Of a stretch of DNA of 64,000 nucleotides, positions 35,700 to 46,050 are shown piece by piece. Under the pieces are notes generated by a model. That model was not told the origin of the DNA. It did no database searches and saw only the letters and a program-made list of their open reading frames with translations. Each line of letters begins with the position of its first letter. Within the stretch, counting starts at the first letter, position 1. This DNA comes from Capitulum mitella (Eukaryota > Arthropoda > Thecostraca > Pollicipedomorpha > Pollicipedidae): contig CP099848.1 in assembly GCA_030062745.1 (NCBI GenBank), forward strand, positions 19,331,081 through 19,395,080. The letters are read 5' to 3'. The position numbers and the translations under genes are program-made.

Positions 35700-36790
35700 C
35701 AGAGGCGCCTCAAGGCATTTTGGTACACTCGATGGTAAGCGAACAATGGCTACCGGAAATAAGGTTTTTAAGCTTCAACGCGAAACTTTGCATGAGTGTA
35801 TAGGTAACAATTTTCAACATTAATTTTCAAAATTCAAAATCCAGGACATATGCGACTCAGCATAGTGCCCACTACCTTTTCACGTTTCAGATTTATATCA
35901 GGTAGGGTCGCAGAGCTATGACCTAAAATGTCCGCGCGCCTACCCTATATCGCGACGGCCGTGAACAGGATTTTTAGAGATCTATAAGTAGTCAATTCAA
36001 ATGACTGTAGACGTTTTCAGACAAAACGAAATAACCTCAAGGTCATCAAGTGCTATTCTGACGTTATTCGAGGTCATTTAATGTCAAAGATCGAAGTTAA
36101 CCTGATCAGCATACAACCATGACAGTTTCTCTTTTTCGTATCCTTGGCGCCGCCTATGAAGACATTATAGAAACAATGCATTTCAGTACATACTTTTTCC
36201 TTTTAGTCTTGTTTTTTAACAGTTGTAAGTTGTGTATTTATTGTAAGTTTTAAAATCACACGTTTATTATTTTTCATTAAATCTTCGAATCTCAACAAGT
36301 TAATATTAATAGGTACTTATTAAGTATAACACGACTAGGAAAAACTAAAAAGATACTTCTAAATTCCATGTTAATTGTGTTTTCAAAACAAATATTCCCC
36401 ATTTTCCACACACGGCGAACGCCTATATATTTTTTCAAAATTCCCAAGGTATGGAGTAATGGGAAAATTTCCGTCACTCATCTCTCGATTTGTCTCCATT
36501 GCATTAAAATCCGTGCATAAAGAGCGGATTTATTACAAGTAAAAATACCCCCTTTCTGACTTTTTTACTCCTTTATCCACCCCTTCCAAAATTTTCAAAA
36601 CTTTTTTATAAAAATATAGCTTATTCTTTGGTGAATCCATTGCCGCTTGTTGCAATGAAATCGAGCCCTCCCCTCCCCTTATTTGGCTCTCCCCGAGATC
36701 TCTTCTCGAGATCTCGGGGAGGGCCGAATAAACCCCCCTTCCCTCTCCAGGAATGCGCCTTGACGCTATGGGAACGGGAATGTAGTTGTG
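35700..36790 (+). mobile_element. Family 1 TTAA element, decayed copy
   Basis: The order of segments matches the complete copy at 7630-8855: GGCGCCTCAAGGCATTTTGG near 35702, the AGGTAGGGTCGCAGAGCTATGACCTAAAATGTC block near 35900, GCCGTGA at about 35960 and a right-end GAGATCTCGGGGAGGGCCGAATAAACC near 36708. The ends are eroded; no TTAA remains on the left, and the right reads GGGAACGGGAATGTAGT. An inverted duplication of the subterminal GAGATCTC segment lies at 36676-36735. Confidence 0.5.
36676..36735. repeat. Inverted duplication of the subterminal GAGATCTCGGGGAG segment
   Basis: CTCCCCGAGATCTC (36689-36702) and GAGATCTCGGGGAG (36708-36721) are exact reverse complements around a 5-base loop. 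The arms extend outward with mismatches (TTATTTGGC against GCCGAATAA) to about 30 bases each. No other copy of this element has this duplication. Confidence 0.85.
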
Positions 36791-39700
36791 AGCGCCACAT
36801 CGGTGAGCATTCACCTTGATGCTTAGTTATCTGCGTTAAGATGTGATAACTTCGGTAATGCAAAAGTGACGCAAAATATCAAGGGAAGTGCTGTGCATTC
36901 TTTAACGCCACAGGACCCGACAATTTGACAACTTTCGGGCAATCAGGTGATTCAGTTCGGAGCTGTCGCAGTCCGCGCGTTGAACACGGTCCGTTTGATG
37001 GACGGCGCGGTGAAGGTGAGGGTCATTGGACGATAAACAAGCTGGCAGAACCAAGCAAACTGGACGAATTTATCACCCCGCCCCAGCTGATCCATCAGCC
37101 TGTTGGCAGCGGATCGCCATACGGCAGGGTGGGCGCGAACGGGACACGGCCAGGTGAAACTCAGAACGAGAGGACAAAGTCCAATATGGGCGCCGACATT
37201 CAGTTTCATTCGTGACGTATTTGCATGCTATGAATGTCATTTCTATTCCTTTGTTGTGCAGCATCAAGACAGTTTTCTGAAACACGGGTGTCCAACATCT
37301 TAAGCGCCGGCTTATAAACACGGAAAACGCCACTTGCTAATTGAAAAGATACATGGGAACTGAAATAAAACATACATTTGAGCACCATATAACGGCAAAG
37401 CCTTTCCTTTGAAGCAATGCCGTTTCGCGTCATCACAAAGACTCTGAAAGTCTCGGAAAAGGTCACATGATAAAAGTTTCAAACGTAACGACATTACAGC
37501 ATTCCAAATGGTGCGACAGATGTTTGTCGGGTGATGACTCCCAAACTCTATCGATCTACTGAACACTTAAGTAATTTGATGTGCTGTTGTGCACGTTTGA
37601 TTGTCAGCAGGGAGTGTGGAATGCAAAGTGGAATACGTCAAACGCAGCCATCTGAATTACGCGGTCCACTGTGTGAAACACCAGCCTTGTACAGACGGCA
37701 AGCGAAAAATGACAGAGACATTGCTAAAGTAGTCTATCCACGACAGTTCCTGTCATTACCAGCAAAGCAGCATTCCTATAATTCAAGAATACTTGAAACA
37801 GTATTATATTCCTTATTACGCATTGTTCGTTAAAAACAATCCCAAAGGCTGATAGGTCACCCCACTTGACGATTCTTGATTACAAGAGCCAAGAAGAAAG
37901 GATCCAACCCAAGTCAAGATGGCATCATGGGTCTGGGGCCCACAAGGCCAGCTGGAAACCTTGACATTAGCCTTCAAGCGTCCCGTGGACAAAAAATGAC
38001 CTAAAAATTGCTCTGGCCCTGACAGATTTAAAAGCGGTCCTACGCACATGGACGGGATAGATAACAAAGCTCTCCAGACAGTTTCCGCGACCCCGGCAGT
38101 TGGTACGGCCAAGTCACAGGGTCGTCCGTGAGCGCTGTCTCACGATAACGTCGGCTTGCATCAGTCACGTGTCGCCGGTGTTTCGATTGCTTATCGACTC
38201 GGCCGTCACTCAGCACCGAAGAGTCATGCACAGGTAATACACCTCTTCAGCGCGAGGCGCCGGCTGGGCTGTGGTGACGTCACGTGATCAAATGTTTCCC
38301 CACCATCTGTCTCCCTGCACGGCCCGTACGGGAGCGATAAAGAGCTTCTGTTTGTGTCAGGAAATTCAAATCCTATGTCTCAAATAACGGCCTGTTATGG
38401 TGAATTTTTTCAACTTTCATCAGCTGTTTTCCAGCAATAACTGGTGGGAACTCCTACGGACTGACCACAAGAAATGTCCTGAAGAAAGGCACTGATGCTG
38501 ATTAAAGGTTTTGAAATGCACCAGCACCATTAATTTCACCTTCGCATCATGAAGAAAGTGGAGGATATATTTCGTTCACACATCGCGTACTTGTACTTCG
38601 GACTCTACTCCTGATCCCAACTTCGGCAACACCTACGGATACGCCTTAAAAAGGTACGGTGTGGGATTTCAGGCACCCACTTCCGTTCGTGTTTCCCCGT
38701 TTTTTAGGTGAAAATGCGGACTGGTAAAAGCTACTGCCGGCTAGGCCTATTAATTCGGGCCGGTACCGGTAATGAGTGTCAGTGGATAGGATCCGGCTCT
38801 GGATCAGGTTTGCTTTGTGCTTGCTGTCTAGGCTGTATGAGCAGCCAAAAAGAGAGGCAAAAGCCACTTAGTGGGGTTTAAAGTAATTCAGGATTTACCA
38901 AACGTCAGTATGTCAGTGCCTTCATTGTCGAGTCCCTGTGGTAGTCATCTGGGTCGATTTCAGAGGCAGACAATTGATGCTGCAGCATTCCTCACGTTCG
39001 TCTGATGGAGCTTTTCTTCTCTAATGATTCTCCTGGGGTAAAATAAGCTGGCCCATTTTCGACACATGACGTCAACAGCCTGAAAAATGCTGCGAACGCT
39101 GCTGGTACACCGGCACGCCACTGCTTCTCAGAGGAGCCAAATTAAACCAGCCAAGGCCCAACGACAGCTGGCCGGGCTGCAACGATGGATTGTCCCCGGG
39201 TCTGTGAGGCGGCGCGATGACGCAAGATGTGCGGCCACGAGGCCCGGGGGCACCGGTCCGCCAGAGAACGACATCAATCAAGGCTGAACGTCCGTGGGTG
39301 TGGATAGCCACAGGATCTCCAGCAGAGGCTTTTCTCTGCACGAACCAGGACACGTCAGCGAATGTGTCCGTGCGCTGATGAATTACGTGCTGGATTTAGT
39401 AAAGGCTGCCTTTGCTTGCATAACCAGTTCCCCATTCTTTATGGATGTTATCGGAGTGAGATTCAATTAGGCGTGGTCCCCTAATCGTTCGCTGGGCAGG
39501 TAAGCGTGCCTTTTACCACGCGGCTCACGATCTCTCCCATCCCCTCGCCTTTAAATTCTGACGGCCACTCAATTGCCAAGCCCCGGTGTAGTACGAGCGA
39601 GCGAAGGACAACCACTGGCCGTAAGTCCATTGTTCGCCTGCGCGCCATCGCGCCGACCGGTCATGGGTGGGGCTCCCTTTCAGCAGGCCCACCGCCTTCA

Positions 39701-41534
39701 ATCCGGCCGGCGGACATGGCCAGAGTCGGCTTAGAATAGACGCCGCGGTGCGATTAACCGGGCCGCTCCTGCCCGATTCTCCTCGAGAGAAAGTCGTGCC
39801 CGACGCGCCCTCAGCGACCGCCCCTGACCGCCCATTCGAACGAGACGTTTCCTCTCGGTTTCGTTGGTGACTGCAGTCGTCTCTCTCTCTCTCCCCCCCG
39901 CTGTCTGTATTTATGCCCGTGTCTGCGTTCTGCTGTCTGCGCCCGACCGATGATTCCGCGGCCCGCAGACGGGCTGTTCGGCGCTCCGGACTGCGGACGG
40001 CGGGCGGTGTGGGGTGAGAACTCTGCACACCGTTCAGTGAGGTGGTAGACCGGAGGGCCACGGCTGCTGCTGCCGCTCTGAACCCCAAGAGTGACCCCTG
40101 AGCCATAGGCGTAAGAACGAGGGGGTACATAGCCCACTACTTTAGCAGATTCACATTCTTCCTGTGTGTAAAAACGTCCTTTGGTCCCCACTTGTTTATG
40201 CTCCCACGCTCCTGCCGTGAACGGACGGAGAGTAACTGTGTGCCGTACATAGTGCCCTGAATCCGGTATTGCCGAGCATTACCTATGCGCCGGCCGACAG
40301 CGCCTTTATCTGCACCAGCCGACGGCGCCTCTTCGTCCGCCTAAAACACTACACCTCCCGCCGGGGGAGCGGCAGAGCACTCGACCGGCCTCGGCGGGGA
40401 GCGCGGCGCGGCCCCCGGCCGGAGACGGCGAAGTTCGCTCGATAATGCACCAGGCGCGGGAGAAATCTGGCCGGCGAGGGCGGGGCTGAGCCGTCAGTTT
40501 ATCGAACTGTCGCGGCGGCCAGTGCGGTGCTTGGGCCTCGCCGTCGTCACCCGGAGAGGTGGCCGCCCCGGCCAGGAGCACCAGCGCGCTGAAATAGCAA
40601 ACAGCGGTCTCATCTACTGGCGGCGAACAGCCAGCGCGTCGGCATTAAATTAAATCCTGTTCTGTTGAAGCGTCAGTCCTCCCGAGCGCGCCACAAGACT
40701 GTCATTCACCGCACGGCGAAAGCAGCGACGCGAGGCGACTGAGTGAAACTTCTGTTAATTGGGGATAATGCGATTTATTTCGAAGGTAATCGGCATGCGT
40801 CTTAAACGTTAGTTTCCTTAGAACCTGTGAAAGCAGAACGCCAGCGCCAGCGTTTATACCACCAGCTGGCTCCAGAGATACCGTTCAGGTGAACTCAAGG
40901 CTGCAAGGCAGTGCCTCACTATGAGATAACGGATTGGAGAAGTAATCTGACAGCAGCGTCCGCAGAGGCGTCTATTGAAAACATTGGCCAGGCTCAGTCG
41001 GGGGCTTCCATTGTCAACAAGATGCACCGAGGCTCCGCGCCGTGATCCTGACAAACAGTCCGGTTGGCACGGTCCGCTGGACTTCCGTCCCGCCAGGCCT
41101 CGCGCTAACATCGGTCTCGCGGCATTGTACGGAGCTCGTCGGGGAGAAGATCGTCTCATAACTCAGCCATCGCGGACCCGGCAGGCGTCAGCCGGCACCA
41201 GGCGGCCCGCCTCAAATACGAACGGCTGCAGATTCGAGGACGGTTAATGGTGCCGCAGGAACGACGCGCCGCTTGACTGGCTCTTAACGAGGTCATTGGT
41301 CGCTCGCGGGTGAGCACCTCGAATGAACGGACCAGTCGCGCCCGCTTTTGATTAACCAGCCGCCAGAGGAGAACGATTAAGTGTTTAACTCTTAACGAGC
41401 TTGCGAAACGGGTTCTGTAGCAAAGCTGGGTTGGGGCGATATCCGTGTTCGACGAAAAACCTTATCGCACGACTGGTGTTTTGTTCATATTCCGAATATA
41501 TTTTATTAGCTGCAGCAACGAGATCTGCTCCACT
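36791..41534. other. Unassigned region with a GC-rich block at 39.5-41.3 kb
   Basis: No gene is supported. 36.8-39.0 kb is of ordinary composition with small open frames. 39.5-41.3 kb is GC-rich with overlapping Arg/Pro/Ala-rich frames on both strands and a CT microsatellite tract near 39878-39900. Nothing in translation matches a family that I know. Confidence 0.35.
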
Positions 41535-42674
41535 GTAACCCTATCCCCGGAGCGCTAGACGGTATGGCCGATTCCCGATAGGGGGGATTCGGCCCCCCTG
41601 AGATCTCGAGAGCTATTAGTCCGATTTCATCGCAACAAACGGCAATCAATTTGCCATGACGTTAACTGCATTTTTAAAAAGAGTTTTTCAAAATTTTCAA
41701 GGCGACGGTTATAGGGGGCAAAAAGTCCAAATGGGAGATATTTTGAACCTTGTTATAACTCTGTTGTTTATGGACCAGTTTTGGAGAAATTGGCATGAAT
41801 CGATAGGTCATGACTGGGACTTTTACCGTTGGTCCATGCCTTCCAAATTTTGAGAAAATTCATGGGCGTTCACAGTGTTTCAAAAATAAGGAGAATTAAT
41901 TTGTCAAAAACTGAATTAGCAAAAAAGTTAAAAGCACCTTTTTAACTTCTACTAGTCATGTTATGCTAAAGAAAGTATAAATCGTACTGCAATGTTTGTA
42001 AAATGGTAGCATAGGCAGTGCCAGGGACATGAAAAAGGGGAACTGCCATAATCACATGTTCTTAAGATCAGCTTACGACGCTTGACCTTAAATGACCTCT
42101 AATGGCCTTAGAGTCACTTGGAATGGTCTTGTGTGCATTTCATATCATTTGAAAACGCTTTCAGTCATCTGGATTTACTCTATTTCTAAAATTCCATTTC
42201 ACTGGTGTGCTGAAACTTGGTACATAAGTAGAGACCATCCTTTAGCGTCACTTGTATTCCGGGTTTAGCATTTGAAAAGACAGCGCTAAAATTATTACTA
42301 TGAAACCAAATCTTGCTTTCGACCTTGACCTGACGTTGTGAATTAACCTCAGAGGAACAAAATTGCATCTGCATGTTGCCCAACAATTCCCTGTGCATTC
42401 ACATAAGGTTTTAAGTTTTATTTTAAAAACTCTATTTTTGGCAGACATTTTCCTTTTACCCTCAACAGGGCCAAAAATTTCCTGAGGTGCCTCCCTAAAA
42501 TGTTGCTTGGCTCTGCCCCTGAGCAAAACAGAACTACGAAATTTCGTCACAGTACGGAAAAAAAGCCAGGAAAAGTCGGCAATTTTCGTAAAGCTGCGTC
42601 AAAAGCTCTGGAATTGACAAGCAAAAAACCCGAGTGGGGCGGATTCAGCTCCCCCCTGCCGGGAACAGGATAAA
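41535..42674 (-). mobile_element. Family 1 TTAA element, full-length inverse copy with mutated ends
   Basis: Read on the minus strand, this 1140-bp copy runs from 42674 to 41535. The plus strand starts GTAACCCTATCCCCGGAG, then has the ACGGTATGGCCGATTCCCG and GGATTCGGCCCCCC subterminal blocks, and ends CCTGCCGGGAACAGGATAAA. The flanking TTAA is changed to GTAA and TAAA, so the insertion is old. Internal blocks follow the same order as 7630-8855. It has no coding frame. Confidence 0.65.
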
Positions 42675-44606
42675 TGGTTTAATGCATCTCAAAACATATA
42701 TCTCTATTGCTTCTACGTAAGGTATAAGAAGAAAATCTTTCAATGTGTACGATGACACTCACCGTCAGAAGCACGTTAAGTTCCTGGGTGCACTGAATGA
42801 ATCATAAGCAGATGACATGTCGATTCGAACACTCCAAGTCGTCGGTGGGCTGAGCCACATTGCAGGTAAATGTTATGGTTAACGCATAACACCAGGCCTC
42901 AGTGTTTCTGAATGCGTGCTCATCGGTTCCGAGCGAAAACACAGTCTTGCCCGTCAAAAGCCCGCAAAGTTTTCGGACGCGCCTCATTCACACCTCCAGC
43001 GTCTGACGGCAGTTTGCTGACGGCGATTTGCTCTGTCGCGCCAGCGGTCGAAAGCCACAGCCACCGGCGTGGCTCCGGGTATCTCCAAGCGAGGCTGCGT
43101 CCAGCTGGGGCGCCTGACCTTCGCTTTCTGCGCGATTTCGTGACGGCGGACATTACCATCTAATGGTCTCCAGTCTAGACAGGCGAGCCAATGGAGATCA
43201 TGACGTCACCCATCAAAGATACCGACCGATGTCGCTGCAGGTTCCGGTTTTGTTCGCCTCTTATCAGATAAAATGAAGAGGCCTGCTGCTTGATAATAAG
43301 TTTTGAAAACACGGCCGAATCGCCATGGTTTTAGGTAAAGCATTTCTAACTAAGATCGCAAAACCATGTCATAAAAGTAAGACATAGGTCAAGGATACCA
43401 GGGACCAAATATATGCAGATCTCCTGCTCCAGAAGTCCTTGCTACCATTCACGTCGACGTCGTATTGTCCAGCTGCCGTCACACTACTAGTTGTCGACAG
43501 CGGCAACATTTGCACTGCACATACCTCTGAGAGATCACCCCATCTCACGACAAATCCCTCCTGGGGATAACCGAGACCTGCCGACAGCCAGCCATTCAAA
43601 TATGTGTCCGTGTCGTGGACAACTTGCGCGCTCCAGGGGAATCCCCGGGAATCGGGGGAGGAGGAATGGTCCTCGCTGCCCGAGGACCAAGTTCGCCGAC
43701 CCCGCGGAGTCCGAGGCCGGACTCCGCTCTTCTTCCGCGCCGCACAATCAGGCCGCCCGAAGCTGGAGCCCGGCCGCCGGCTGGCCGGGTCAGCGGCGGG
43801 CTGGGGTCACGAACAGCCAGCTGACCTGGCGCTCAGACTCGTGGGACACACAGCGCGGACGGCCTCTCAACTCAGATCCCATACCGCCCTAGTCCGCCTG
43901 AGGTTCGGCTTATTAAGATGTCACCGACGACCGCCGCTATGGCGGGAATTTAACCATACTCGGCTACTGTCACAGCGTGCAACATTTTCCGAATCGCATC
44001 GTGTCTGATGGCTGGCTCATTTAAAGAATTTACGCGGTCGTAATGCCGATGCCATGGTAAGATTGCAGACAGCAAAGGATTTTTCATGGGGTTTGTCATT
44101 AAGCTTTCTAGGTTGTCGCCATCGTTAGGTCTGTTGCTGTTAAAGCAGGCTCTTCACGTCAGGCCAGCTAATAGATGTCTGGTAAGCAAGCAAGAGAATT
44201 GGCAACAGAGGAATGTGCGCATGGTCAAAGGAATCGAGACATCTCAGGTAACGCAGCGAGTAATTCAACGAAAACTGCCTTAGCACATCTATGTACTCAT
44301 GATGAGCAATGAGAAGGAATAAGATAACATAGACACACAAACGTTATACATAACGCTGCAAAATTAAAAGATGTAATGAATGGTCGGTGCATGCCAGCAT
44401 CATCACCGCAACGGAAAGTAAGTTAGAATAGCCGTGCCCAAGCGCGTCATTCGCTGCAATAAAAGGTCCCTTGGTTACGTTGGTCGCCTTGACTAGACGA
44501 ATGACAGCCAGCATCACTATTGCGACAGAGGGCCCCTCGGAACCACCGTCAGGAACGTTCGTATCATTTTTGCAAACGGGACTCCCTTGGTATTACTGGT
44601 GTCTAG
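42675..44606. other. Unassigned sequence with a GC island at about 43.6-43.9 kb
   Basis: No gene is supported. Overlapping frames on both strands at 43500-44000 reflect composition. The rest is of ordinary composition. Confidence 0.35.
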
Positions 44607-44670
44607 TGCATTACAGACGTGACATTCAGGCTAGGTATAGGCCTAGGCCGAATGTTATGTCTGTAATGCA
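44607..44670 (+). ncRNA. Hairpin of pre-miRNA size (candidate only)
   Basis: The arms 44608-44635 and 44642-44669 are near-perfect reverse complements around a 6-base loop, with one further T-A pair outside. As plus-strand RNA the 28-bp core has 24 Watson-Crick pairs, two G-U pairs and two mismatches (A-C and G-G) near the loop. Total length is about 64 bases, as in animal pre-miRNAs. No known miRNA seed was recognised. A small fold-back repeat is an equally good explanation, since the window has several such structures. Confidence 0.25.
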
Positions 44671-44849
44671 ATGACGCATTTGTGAAGACATCAGATTAGG
44701 CCAGAGCGTGAGGGAATGCCTTCTGACTTCATTTGCATGAACGACTGTGAATATTTCAATTACAAAGCATGGGTTTTACGGATCACATTACATAAGACAC
44801 TATTAACTGACTGGTGAGGGTTCCTATCTCTCTAATGTTGTGTGCTTTC

Positions 44850-44964
44850 TCATATTTCGCGTCCGTAAACGTCAAAGTTGTTTGTACCGAATTTTGAGAA
44901 AATAAGAGTATATCCTGTACAGTATATACAAATAACAGTACATACTACACTACAGTGTAAACAT

Positions 44965-45044
<80 letters not shown>

Positions 45045-45510
45045 CGTTGAAAACGACAGCTTGGTTAACGTTGATGACCTTTTTGGGAAAGTTTTCGATA
45101 TTTTGTGTAGTTTTCTTTGTTTCTGGGTCGTGTTTACTGAAGATTGTTTCAATATTCATAGCATAAAGAATGAAGCCTAGCACATAATTAATATATGTAT
45201 TTTTTCAACGTTTCGTCCTTTATTAGGACATTTTCAGGAACATAGTGAGACAGTTCAAACACGCCATTGGATCAAAACATTGATCAAACACATACATAAA
45301 TCACACAGATCTTCGTATTTTTGGTCTACGAGAATCCAAATTCGTCGTCCCAGCGGAGCGCCGTCAAAAAGTTGCAGGGTGTTCCGGGCATTGACTTGAC
45401 TGTTGATGGTTGGGTCCAAGTCGCGTATAAAGACAGCTTCCAGTGCTTGGAGTCGTCGTTTGTTCCAGTACTTGGAGTTGTCGCAACTGACAACAACAGA
45501 CGATGACTCC
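44850..45510 (-). mobile_element. Penelope-like element, 3' fragment with the end of a GIY-YIG domain
   Basis: On the minus strand from about 45500, the frame reads DNSKYWNKRRLQALEAVFI and then RDLDPTINSQ. That is the C-terminal pattern of the GIY-YIG endonuclease of Penelope-like retroelements: a conserved Glu in the LE.(V/I)FI helix and Asn in the P.(I/L)N motif. The frame ends shortly after at about 45255. Downstream is sequence with CCTGAAAATGTCC and GGACGAAACGTTG, a motif style often seen at the 3' ends of these elements, then a microsatellite. The catalytic GIY and YIG strands and the reverse transcriptase are absent, so this is a dead fragment. It is head to head with a second copy. 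Confidence 0.55.
44964..45040. repeat. (CA)n(TA)n compound microsatellite
   Basis: About twelve CA units pass into over twenty-five TA units, inside the minus-strand Penelope-like copy. Confidence 0.95.
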
Positions 45511-45599
45511 AAAGTCAATGCCCGGGGCACCCTGCAACTTTTCGACGGTGCTCCGGTGGGACGACGACTTTGGATTATCGCAGGCCAAAAATACGAAGA

Positions 45600-45712
45600 T
45601 ATATATATATATATATATATAATGCGATATATATTATATAAAATATATAGATATATACACGATATAAAAATAATGCGATGTAAATAAATACGGAGATAAA
45701 TAAAAAGACGAA
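45600..45712. repeat. AT-rich insertion within the second Penelope-like copy
   Basis: This segment is absent from the inverted partner. It is nearly all A and T (ATATAT runs, ATAATGCGAT repeated twice) and is flanked by ACGAAGAT on both sides, which looks like a target duplication or a slippage product. Confidence 0.6.
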
Positions 45713-45821
45713 GATCTGTGTGATTTATGCATGTGTTTGATCAATGTTTTTATCTAATCGCGTGTTTGAACTGTCTAAATATGTTCTTGAAAATGTTCTT
45801 ATGCAGAAGGAAACGTTGAAA

Positions 45822-45822
45822 T

Positions 45823-45879
<57 letters not shown>
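45822..45879. repeat. (CA)n(TA)n compound microsatellite
   Basis: About nine CA units are followed by about twenty TA units. The position is equivalent to, but not identical with, the microsatellite of the inverted partner copy. Confidence 0.95.
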
Positions 45880-45882
<3 letters not shown>

Positions 45883-46050
45883 TGTATATATATTTATATA
45901 TCAAAGATGTTCTAGATTCCATTCTTTATGCTATGAATATTGGAATCATCTTAAGCGAACATAACCCAGTAACAAAAGAACTACACGAAATATCGAAAAC
46001 TTATCCAAAAAAGGTCACCAACACTAATAATTGCTTCGGCAACATGCATC

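Larger units (their letters stand above)
45511..46050 (+). mobile_element. Penelope-like element, second 3' fragment, inverted relative to the first
   Basis: From about 45510 the plus strand repeats what the neighbouring copy has on the minus strand. It has AAAGTCAATGCCCGGGGCAC, then CCTGCAACTTTTCGACGG and the GACGACGACTTTGGATT block. After an insertion it has ATCTGTGTGATTTATGCATG, GAAACGTTGAAATACAC, a CA/TA microsatellite and the TTCTTTATGCTATGAATATT block. The two copies meet near 45505-45515. An AT-rich insertion at about 45600-45712 is flanked by GAAGAT on both sides. Only the last few residues of the coding end are left. Confidence 0.5.
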
